Assembly: GCF_014596085.1 (NCBI RefSeq)
Contig: NZ_JACCJY010000019.1
Coordinates: 1-64,000 of the forward strand
Direction: 5' to 3'
Length of the DNA stretch: 64,000 nucleotides
From: Azospirillum tabaci
GTDB lineage: Bacteria; Pseudomonadota; Alphaproteobacteria; Azospirillales; Azospirillaceae
Position numbers and translations under genes: made by a program. This document shows, in pieces, positions 47,773 through 55,800 of the stretch. Below the pieces are notes generated by a model. That model was not told the origin of the DNA. It worked only from the letters and a program-made list of their open reading frames with translations, and made no database searches. Within the stretch, counting starts at the first letter, position 1; each line of letters opens with the position of its first letter.

Positions 47773-48624
47773 TCAGCCTTCGAAGGCGCGGACGGACTGG
47801 CGCTGCTCGCCCAGCCCTTCGACGCCCAGGCGCATGGTCTGACCGGGCTGCAGCCAGGGGTGGTTCGGGCCGCGGCCGAGCGCCACGCCCTGCGGCGTGC
47901 CGGTGGCGATGACGTCGCCCGGCAGAAGGGTCATGAAGCGGCTGATGTAGGACACGATCTCGGCGACGCCGAAGATCATGTCGGCGGTCGTGCTGTCCTG
48001 CATCGGCTGGCCGTCCACCTCCAGCCACAGGCGCAGCGCCTGCGGGTCGGGCACCTCGTCGCGGGTGACCATCCAGGGACCGATCGGGCAGAAGCTGTCG
48101 GCGCTCTTGCCCTTCACCCACTGGCCGGTGCTCTCGATCTGGAAGGCGCGCTCCGACACGTCGTTGAGGACGCAGTAGCCGGCGATGTGGTCGAAGGCGT
48201 CGGCCTGATCGACGTAGCGGGCGGTGCGGCCGATGACGATGCCGAGTTCCACCTCCCAATCGAGCTTGGTGGCACCCCTCGGCATCTGGACCGGGTCGTT
48301 GGGGCCGCAGATGGAGGTGGTCGCCTTCATGAACAGCACCGGCTCGGCCGGTTCGGGCAGGCCGGATTCGGCGGCGTGGGCGCGGTAGTTCAGCCCGACG
48401 CAGACCACCTTGGACACGCCGGCGACGCAGGGGCCGAGCCGGGTCCCGTCCGGCACCTGGGCCAGCCGGTCGGTGTCGAGCGTGCGCAGATGGGCCAGAC
48501 CGTCCTCGGTCAGGGTGGCCGGGCCGATGTCCGACACCACGCCCGACAGGTCGCGGATCACGCCGTTGCGGTCAAGAAGACCCGGACGCTCATGGCCCGG
48601 CGGGCCGAATCGCAGAAGTTTCAT
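47773..48624 (-). CDS. Fumarylacetoacetate hydrolase (FAH) family protein, 283 aa
   Basis: FAH-fold enzyme acting on C-C bonds of keto-acids. Seen: KVVCVGLNYRAHAAESGLPE, PVLFMKATTSICGPNDPVQM, the metal-binding LDWEVELGIVIGRTARYVDQ (E.E pair), YCVLNDVSERAFQIE, KGKSADSFCPIGPWMVTRDE, and FMTLLPGDVIATGTPQGVAL. Family members include ureidoglycolate lyase-like enzymes and 2,4-diketo-3-deoxy-L-fuconate hydrolase; the layout here (about 280 residues) is that type. Cytoplasmic. It precedes the exported barrel-like protein in one operon convergent with the TRAP genes, so it may act on the imported acid or its product. Confidence 0.9.
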   Translation of the reverse strand: MKLLRFGPPGHERPGLLDRNGVIRDLSGVVSDIGPATLTEDGLAHLRTLDTDRLAQVPDGTRLGPCVAGVSKVVCVGLNYRAHAAESGLPEPAEPVLFMKATTSICGPNDPVQMPRGATKLDWEVELGIVIGRTARYVDQADAFDHIAGYCVLNDVSERAFQIESTGQWVKGKSADSFCPIGPWMVTRDEVPDPQALRLWLEVDGQPMQDSTTADMIFGVAEIVSYISRFMTLLPGDVIATGTPQGVALGRGPNHPWLQPGQTMRLGVEGLGEQRQSVRAFEG

Positions 48625-48780
48625 CAGGCTAAACCCTTCCCGTTCCCGAAGGTTGAGCCGCGCCTCTCCTCCGGTGAGTGCTGTCCGGTTCCGGCCGAAG
48701 CCGGAAAGGGGCTGTTCCGTCGCGGTCCGGTCTGGTGTACCCTTTTTTCAGCCCATGGGGAAACCAGACGGGAGGCGGAG

Positions 48781-49239
48781 ATGCCGGTGTGGCGCCGTTA
48801 CCTCGTGAAGGAACCGACCGGGCGGCTGGTCGAGCTGCCGAGCCGCCAGTACGACCGCGCCGACGACGGCACGGCGCCGATCCCCGATTACGCCGGCCGT
48901 TGCGTTGAGCTGGTGTCGGCGGTGCTGGTCGGCAAGCAGGGCGCGACGCCCACGGTGACCGAGGTCGCCTTCACCAAGCTGTATTTCGACCAGTCGGGAT
49001 TCGTGGACGCCGCCAAGCGGGAGCGGATGATCCGCCTGATGCTGGAAAGCTGCGCCGACCGGCGCGGCCGCAAGCCGGTCCGGCGAACCGGCGGCACCGA
49101 CGGCAAGGCCCTGGCGGAGCGCGCCGACGCCGCCCGCAGCGAGTTGATGCGCGACTTCGAATGGGCCCCGGCCCCGGCGGAGGTCACCGCCGCGCTGTTC
49201 GTCCTGGGACCGCCCGGCAGCGCTGCCGCGTTGCATTGA
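48781..49239 (+). CDS. Hypothetical protein, 152 aa
   Basis: Starts MPVWRRYLVKEPTGRLVELP with GGGAGGCGGAG upstream, so the start is well supported. The middle (VELVSAVLVGKQGATPTVTE, VAFTKLYFDQSGFVDAAKRE, RMIRLMLESCADRRGRK) reads as a small mixed alpha/beta protein. No signal peptide, membrane helix or known motif. It stands between the FAH-fold gene (divergent) and a small membrane-protein gene about 105 bases downstream. Function unknown. Confidence 0.7.
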   Translation: MPVWRRYLVKEPTGRLVELPSRQYDRADDGTAPIPDYAGRCVELVSAVLVGKQGATPTVTEVAFTKLYFDQSGFVDAAKRERMIRLMLESCADRRGRKPVRRTGGTDGKALAERADAARSELMRDFEWAPAPAEVTAALFVLGPPGSAAALH

Positions 49240-49345
49240 CGCTCCCCTTTTCCCCACCCACTCCCCCGAAAAGTCACATCCCCCGGCCTCTTTCCCTGTG
49301 CCCGTATGCCCCCATATGGCTTCCAGCACAGGAGGAGGAGCCCCG

Positions 49346-49663
49346 ATGCATCGTCGCGCCACCATCTCCCGCTCGCTTCTCGCCCGGCCCACGCTGGCGC
49401 GTGTCCGGCAACTCGCGTTGATCGGTGCGGGGTGGAGCCTGATCGGCCTGGGCGCCCTGATGTCGCCGTTGCCGGGGCCGTTCGGCTTCCCGGTGGCCCT
49501 TGCCGGCGGGGTGATCCTGTTGCGCAACTCCGCGGACGCCCGCCGCCTGTTCGTGCGGCTGAAGCGCCGCCACCCCCGGCTGCTCAGCCCCGTCGAGCGC
49601 ATCCGCGTCAAGTTGCGCCACCGCCGCAACGCCGCCAGGGCCAAGGCCGCCGCCACCGCCTGA
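49346..49663 (+). CDS. PGPGW-type small membrane protein, 105 aa
   Basis: One or two hydrophobic segments: LALIGAGWSLIGLGALMSPL and PFGFPVALAGGVILLRNSAD, with the SPLPGPFGFPVAL loop typical of the PGPGW family. Both tails are very basic (RRLFVRLKRRHPRLLSPVER, RVKLRHRRNAARAKAAA), which fixes the topology with the cytoplasmic side outside the hydrophobic core. ATG 49346 has GGAGGAGGAG upstream. Function unknown for the family. Confidence 0.75.
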   Translation: MHRRATISRSLLARPTLARVRQLALIGAGWSLIGLGALMSPLPGPFGFPVALAGGVILLRNSADARRLFVRLKRRHPRLLSPVERIRVKLRHRRNAARAKAAATA

Positions 49664-49769
49664 CCGCCCGGCATCCACCGTCCCCGCCGGGCCGCTCTGC
49701 AGACGGGACGCTGGACAGCGCATGGCCGCTGCGGCATTCCTGTCCGCTTCGGTGGTCAGGAGGCTCAAG

Positions 49770-50933
49770 GTGAAGTCCGGCAACGCAATCCTGTCGAGCT
49801 ACGGCACGACGATCTTCGAGGTGATGTCCCGCCTGTCGGAAGAGCACAAGGCGATCAATCTCGGCCAGGGCTTCCCCGACGAGCGCGGCCCCGCCGACGT
49901 GCTGGACGTGGCGGCCAAGGCCATCCTGGAAGGCTGGAACCAGTATCCGCCGATGATGGGCACCCCGGAGCTGCGGCAGGCGGTGGCCGCGCACGGCAAG
50001 CGCTTCTACGGGCTGGACATCGACTGGAGGACCGAGGTGATGGTGACCTCCGGCGCCACCGAGGCGCTGACCGCCAGCCTGCTCGGCCTCATCAATCCGG
50101 GCGACGAGGTCGTGCTGTTCCAGCCCATGTACGACAGCTACCTGCCGATCGTCCGGCTGGCCGGCGGCGTGCCGCGTTTCGTCAGCCTGAAGGCCCCGGA
50201 CTGGAGCTTCACGCGGGCCGACCTGAAGGCGGTCTTCTCGTCCAAGACCAAGCTCGTCCTCATCAACGACCCGCTGAATCCCGCCGCCAAGGTCTTCACC
50301 CGCGCGGAGCTGGAACTGCTGGCGGAGTTCGTCCAGCGCTTTGACGCCTTCGCCGTCTGCGACGAGGTGTACGAGCACATCATCTTCGACGGGCTTGCGC
50401 ACATCCCGCTGATGACCCTGCCGGGCATGCGCGACCGCTGCCTGAAGATCGGCTCCGCCGGCAAGACCTTCTCGCTGACCGGCTGGAAGGTCGGCTACGT
50501 CACCGGCGCGCCGCACCTGCTCCAGCCCGTCGCCAAGGCGCACCAGTACATCACCTTCACCACGCCGCCCAACCTCCAGGCGGCGGTCGCCTTCGGGCTG
50601 GGCAAGGACGACGCCTACTTCACCGGGCTGGCCAAGGGGCTTCAGGCCAAGCGCGACCGGCTGGCCGACGGGTTGCGCGCCGTGGGGTTCGAGGTGCTGC
50701 CGTCCGCCGGCACCTATTTCGTTGTCGCCGACGTGTCGCCCTTCGGCTTCGACGGAAACGACGAGGATTTCTGCCGCCGCCTGACCGCCGAGGCCGGAGT
50801 GACGGCCATCCCCGTCGGCGCCTTCTTCGTCGAGGACGCGCCGCGCAGCTTCATCCGCTTCTGCTTTTCCAAGAGGGACGAGATCCTCGACGGGGCGGTT
50901 GAGCGCCTCTCCGCCCACTTCGCGCGGCGATGA
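49770..50933 (+). CDS. Class I/II pyridoxal-phosphate aminotransferase, 387 aa
   Basis: Fold type I aminotransferase. Start chosen at GTG 49770 because AGGAGG lies six bases upstream and the protein then begins KSGNAILSSYGTTIFEVMSR, the usual family start; ATG 49722 in the same frame lacks such a site. Seen: EEHKAINLGQGFPDERGPAD, NQYPPMMGTPELRQAVAAHG, VMVTSGATEALTASLLGLIN, NDPLNPAAKVFT (the usual NPTGK is NPAAK), VCDEVYEHIIFDG, and the PLP lysine Lys232 in SAGKTFSLTGWKVGYVTGA. Likely substrates are methionine or kynurenine-like amino acids, as in YbdL/KAT-type enzymes. It lies alone between a small membrane-protein gene and a sensor kinase. Confidence 0.9.
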   Translation: MKSGNAILSSYGTTIFEVMSRLSEEHKAINLGQGFPDERGPADVLDVAAKAILEGWNQYPPMMGTPELRQAVAAHGKRFYGLDIDWRTEVMVTSGATEALTASLLGLINPGDEVVLFQPMYDSYLPIVRLAGGVPRFVSLKAPDWSFTRADLKAVFSSKTKLVLINDPLNPAAKVFTRAELELLAEFVQRFDAFAVCDEVYEHIIFDGLAHIPLMTLPGMRDRCLKIGSAGKTFSLTGWKVGYVTGAPHLLQPVAKAHQYITFTTPPNLQAAVAFGLGKDDAYFTGLAKGLQAKRDRLADGLRAVGFEVLPSAGTYFVVADVSPFGFDGNDEDFCRRLTAEAGVTAIPVGAFFVEDAPRSFIRFCFSKRDEILDGAVERLSAHFARR

Positions 50934-51080
50934 TCGGGGGGCGGTTCGTATCAACGCCGGATGGAGAGGCTTGCCCGGCGCTTCCATAGCGTGATACCCC
51001 TTGTGCTCTAGGGTCGATGCCGGGCCGGAACGGATCATGGTCCGGACTGGCCGCGGTGGACCGCCTGTGGAAGAGCCGGG

Positions 51081-52709
51081 ATGCGCCTGCCGATCTCGTT
51101 CCGCTGGTGTGTGTTCGCCATCGCCGCCGTCGCGATCACGGTGGTCTGGGGAGCCTACGCGCAGGTGGTGCGGGAGCTGCTCGACGCCCAGACACGGGAG
51201 GCGGTGGCAAGGGCCGGGATCATGGTCCGGGCCTTCGCCAAGAGCACTCACCGCGCGGTGCACGAGGTCGACATCACGCTGCGCTCCCTGGCGCTGGAGT
51301 TCGGGGAGAGCGGCCTGCCCGGTGTCCGCAACTTCCTCGACCAGACGCTCTACGATCCGACGCTGATCCATCACTTCACCGTGCTCGACGCCGACGGGAC
51401 CGTGCTGCTGCGCAGCGAAGGGCCGGGCGGTCGGGCGAACGAGCGGGACGAGACGGCATTCGCCTTCCACCAGGGCACCGGCCGCGACCTGATGCACATC
51501 GGCACGCCCTTTCCCGGAACGACCGGCGGCGGGCCGCTTCTGCGCCTCAGCCGGCGGCTGACCGATGGGGATGGCGGCTTCGCGGGCATCGTGATCGCCA
51601 ACATCGACCCCGACATCCTGGGGGAGTTCTACCAGCAGGCCAATCTGGGGCCGCAGGGGGCGGTGACCTTGATCGGGATGGACAAGGTGATCCGTGCCCG
51701 AGGCGCGTCGCGAGGAGTCGAGGCGGTCGGACTCGCCATTCCCCAGTCCCGCCTGTGGGAGGAGCTGGGCCGGTCGCTCTCCGGGGTCTACTGGCAAAAG
51801 TCGCAAACCGACGGCGTCCTGCGCGCCTTCGCCTACCGCGTGGTGGAAAATTACCCGCTGGTTGCCACGGTCGGCGTCGCGCAGGCGGACATCGAGGCGG
51901 CGGTGGCCGACCTGCGCAACACGCTGTTCCTCCTGGCGGCGATCCTGACCGTGTCCATCCTGCTGGTGACGCTGTTCCTTCTGGTGCAGCACCGCACGGC
52001 GGAGCGGTTGCGCGCCGCTCTGGCGCTGAACCGCAACTTCCTGGCCCGCGTCAGCCACGAGCTGCGCACCCCGCTGAACGCCATCCTCGGCTTTTCGGAG
52101 ATCATCCGCGATCAGATGCTGGGGCCGCAGGCGGGGGTGCGCTACGCCGACTACGCCCGCGACATCCATGAATCGGGGCGGCATCTCCTGGGGCTGATCA
52201 ACGACATCATGGATCTGTCGCGGCTCCAGGCGGGGACGTTGCCTCTTCATCCGGAAGATCTGGATGTCGCTCCGATCGTCGAATGGGCGTTCCGCATGGT
52301 GGCGCCGCAGGCCGATGCCAAGTGCATCCGGCTGGACATGAACGTCGAGCCGGGACAGCACAGCGTCTCGGCGGACGAGCGCGCCCTGAAGCAGATGCTC
52401 CTGAACCTGCTGGCCAACGCCATCACCTTCACGCCGGACGGCGGGCGCATCCTGGTGACGGTCGGCGGCGGAACGGACGGCGGATGCCGCGTGCGGGTGG
52501 CGGACAACGGCATCGGCATGACGCCGGAACAGCTCCATCAGGCCGCGGAGCCCTTCGGGCAGGTCGAGGTGCATGTGGCGCTTCCGGGGCAGGGAAGCGG
52601 GCTGGGGCTGTCCATCGTCAAATCGCTGATGGAGGCCCATGGTGGGCGTCTGCGCATCGACAGCCGGCCCGGCGAGGGCAGCCAGTTCACGCTGGAATTC
52701 GTCGCCTGA
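51081..52709 (+). CDS. Sensor histidine kinase, 542 aa
   Basis: Membrane kinase with helix 1 at residues 9-30 (CVFAIAAVAITVVWGAYAQV), a periplasmic sensor of about 250 residues resembling a double-Cache domain (DPTLIHHFTVLDADGTVLLR, GGFAGIVIANIDPDILGEFY), and helix 2 near 295-315 (LFLLAAILTVSILLVTLFLL). HisKA follows with phosphorylated His326 in ARVSHELRTPLNAILGFSE, and the HATPase domain shows NLLANAITFTPDGG, DNGIGMTPEQLHQAAEPFGQ and GSGLGLSIVKSLMEAHGG. It resembles the PdhS/CckA-like kinase subgroup of alphaproteobacteria. No response regulator is encoded next to it. GAAGAGCCGGG precedes ATG 51081. Confidence 0.93.
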   Translation: MRLPISFRWCVFAIAAVAITVVWGAYAQVVRELLDAQTREAVARAGIMVRAFAKSTHRAVHEVDITLRSLALEFGESGLPGVRNFLDQTLYDPTLIHHFTVLDADGTVLLRSEGPGGRANERDETAFAFHQGTGRDLMHIGTPFPGTTGGGPLLRLSRRLTDGDGGFAGIVIANIDPDILGEFYQQANLGPQGAVTLIGMDKVIRARGASRGVEAVGLAIPQSRLWEELGRSLSGVYWQKSQTDGVLRAFAYRVVENYPLVATVGVAQADIEAAVADLRNTLFLLAAILTVSILLVTLFLLVQHRTAERLRAALALNRNFLARVSHELRTPLNAILGFSEIIRDQMLGPQAGVRYADYARDIHESGRHLLGLINDIMDLSRLQAGTLPLHPEDLDVAPIVEWAFRMVAPQADAKCIRLDMNVEPGQHSVSADERALKQMLLNLLANAITFTPDGGRILVTVGGGTDGGCRVRVADNGIGMTPEQLHQAAEPFGQVEVHVALPGQGSGLGLSIVKSLMEAHGGRLRIDSRPGEGSQFTLEFVA

Positions 52710-52884
52710 TCCACACCCAATCCATCCTGCGGGATTTTCCGGCCGGCGGCGCAAAGCCGTGGCGAAACCAGGGGCGCTTCGGCATACTCCGCGCCGGTTT
52801 GCCGAAAGCGGTGCTTTCGCAGACCCGGAGTTTTCGTCGATGCCCGCGCGCCCCGCGCCGGGCGGCTGGTCCAGGGAAGATCGA

Positions 52885-55800
52885 ATGTTGCGTGCAGTGG
52901 CGCGTGTCTGTGCCGTCCTCGTCGCGTCCTCAACCCCCGTCATCGCCGCCGACGCGCCGCCCGAGCCGGTGCCCTTCGGCGTCTCCTCCGCCGAGGTGGT
53001 GGCGGAGCGCGACGTGCCGCAGGCCTGCTTCACCTTCACCGACCGGCTGGAGAAGTCGCGCGCGGTGAACTACCGCGATTACGTGGAGGTGACGCCGACG
53101 GGCGATGGGGCAACCGGTGGGGCGGCCTTCGACGGGACCGCCGTCGCCCGCGACCGCACGCTCTGCGTCGAGGGGTTGAAGCACGGGCAGAGCTATCGCA
53201 TCACCTTGCGCGACGGGCTGCCGGGCAGCGACGGGAAGCGCCTGCCCAACCCCGACGCGCGCGACGTCGAGGTGCCAAACCGCAAGCCGGCGCTGGCCTT
53301 CCGCGGGGCGGGCTACATCCTGCCGCGCATCGGCGCGGACGGGCTGCCGCTGCGCTCCATCAACCTCGACCGGGCGAAGCTCCAGGTGCTGCGGATCAAC
53401 GACCGCAGCCTGGTCGAGAAGATCTATTTCGGCCGCATCGGCCAGCAGATGTCCGACCATGAGGTGGGGGAGATCCTCGACCGCTCCGGCCAGGAGGTGT
53501 GGCGCGGGGAGATGGCGATCAGCAACAGCCGCAACCAGGCGGTGGTGACGCCCTTTCCCATCGACGCCGTCTTGGGCCGGCTGGAGCCCGGCGTCTACAT
53601 CGCCGTGGCCAGCACCGAGGACATCAAGCCCGGCGGCTGGGACCACAAGGCGACCCAGTGGTTCGTCGTCTCCGACCTCGGCCTGAACGCCATCACCGGG
53701 GAGGACGCCCTGGTCGTCTTCGCCCGCTCCGTGAAGGGCGCGACCCCGGAGGCCGGCGTCGAGCTGCGCCTGCTCGCCCGCAACAACGAGGAGCTTGGCA
53801 AGGCGTTGACCGGCGCGGACGGGCTGGCGCGATTCGACCTCGCCGCCCTGCGCGCCGCCGGGCGGGAGCCGGTGCAGGCGCTGTTCGCCTACCGCGGGGC
53901 GGGGGATTTCGGCTTCCTCGACCTCGTGACGCCGACGCTGGCCAGCGCGCCGCCGCCGGGCGGGGCGCCGAACGCGGCGCCGGGCGGTGTCGCGGCGGTG
54001 GTCCCGGCGCGTCCGGTCCCCGGCCAGCCCGACGCCTTCCTCTACACCGAGCGCGGCATCTACCGCCCGGGCGAGACGGTGCATCTGGCGATGCTGCTGC
54101 GCGACGCCGACGCCAAGCCGGTCACCGGCCGTCCCGTCACGCTGAAGATCCAGCGTCCGGACGGCTTCGAGGTGGACCGCCGTCCGCTCTCCGAATCCGG
54201 CGGCGGCAGCTTCGCCGCCCGCGTCGAAATCCCGGCCAACGCCATGACCGGCACCTGGGCCGTCACCGCCCACGGCGAGCCGGAGGCCGGCGCGCAATCA
54301 AGCACGACGGGGCCGAACACGATGGGGCCGGTGCTGGGCCGCGCCGAGTTCCTGGTCGAGGACTTCGTGCCGCCGCGGCTCGAGGTCGCCCTCGCCGCCG
54401 AGGCGGCGGAGCTTCCGGCGGACGGCAAGACGACCCTGACCATCGACGGGCATTTCCTCTATGGCGCCCCGGCGGCGGGCCTGCCGGGCGAGCTGGCGGT
54501 GACGCTGCGCGGCGCGGCGAACCCCTATCCAAACCTGCCCAGCTACCGCTTCGGCCTCGCCCAGGAGGAGGTGAAGCCGCTGCGGACGGACCTGCCGGGC
54601 TTCACCACCAACCGCAACGGGCAGGCCAAGGCCGACCTCGCCCTGCCCAAGGCGCCGGAGAGCACCAAGCCGCTGGAGGCGGTGGTCCGCGCCACCCTGC
54701 TCGACATCGGGGGACGCTCGGTCAGCCGCGATCTGGTCCTGCCGGTGCGCCACCAGCCCTACGCCGTCGGCATCCGCCCGCGCTTCGAGGGGGACGGGGT
54801 GCCGGAAGGCGCCACCGCCGGATTCGACGTGGTGGCGGTCGGGCCGGACGGCCAGCCGATGGACAAGGAGGACCTCTCCTACGAGCTGTTCGAGGAGGAG
54901 TACGACTACGCCTGGTTCGAGGCCAACGGGCGCTGGGACTACAAGGTCACGGTGCGCGACCAGCGGGTGACCGGCGGCACGCTCGCCGCCCAGGCGGCCA
55001 AGCCGGCTTCGGTGGAAGCTCCGGTGACCGCCGGCCGCTACCGGCTGGAGGTGTTCGATCCCAAGACCGGCGTGGCGAGCAGCCTGCGTTTCGCCGCCGG
55101 CTGGTGGATGACCCCGACCGCCGGCGAGCGTCCCGATCAGGTGGACGTGACCGTCATGCTGCCCGCCTACAAGGGTGGCGAAACGGCGTGGGTCTATGTC
55201 AAGCCGCCCTACGACAGCGAGGTGCTGATCGCCGTCGCCGACCGCAAGATCCGTCACGCCTCCACCCGCCGCATCGGGCCGGAGGGCGCTTTCCTGGAAA
55301 TCCCCGTCGATCCGACCTGGACCGGCGGCGTCTATGTGCTGGCGACCGCCTTCGGCGCTCCGGACGCGGCGGGCGGCCCGTCGAAGGGCGTGGCGCGGCG
55401 CGCCGTCGGGCTGTCCTGGCTGGCGGTGGACGGGGACGAACGGGCGCTGGACGTGCGCGTCGCCGCCCCGGCGCAGACCGAACCCCGCCGCTCCGTCACC
55501 GCGGAGGTGGTGGTGGAAGGCGCGCCGGAGGGCCAGCCCGCCTATGTGACGGTCGCCGCGGTGGACGACGCCGTGCTCCAGCTCACCGACCAGCATTCGC
55601 CGAATCCGATCGACCATTATCTGGGCAAGCGGCGCCTGGGCGTGGAACTGCGCGATTCCTTCGGGCGGCTGATCGATCCGGCGGTCCTGGACGCCACGCG
55701 GACGCGCCCCGGCGCCGCTCCGCGGCTGCGTCAGGTCGGCGTCACCGTTCCGCAGAAGTCGGAGCGCGTCGTCTCCCTGTTCTCCGGCGTGCTGACCGTG

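Noticed and set aside
49608..53039. 1143-codon minus-strand open frame
   Set aside because: Antisense to the aminotransferase and sensor kinase, both with full active-site motifs. No recognisable domain.
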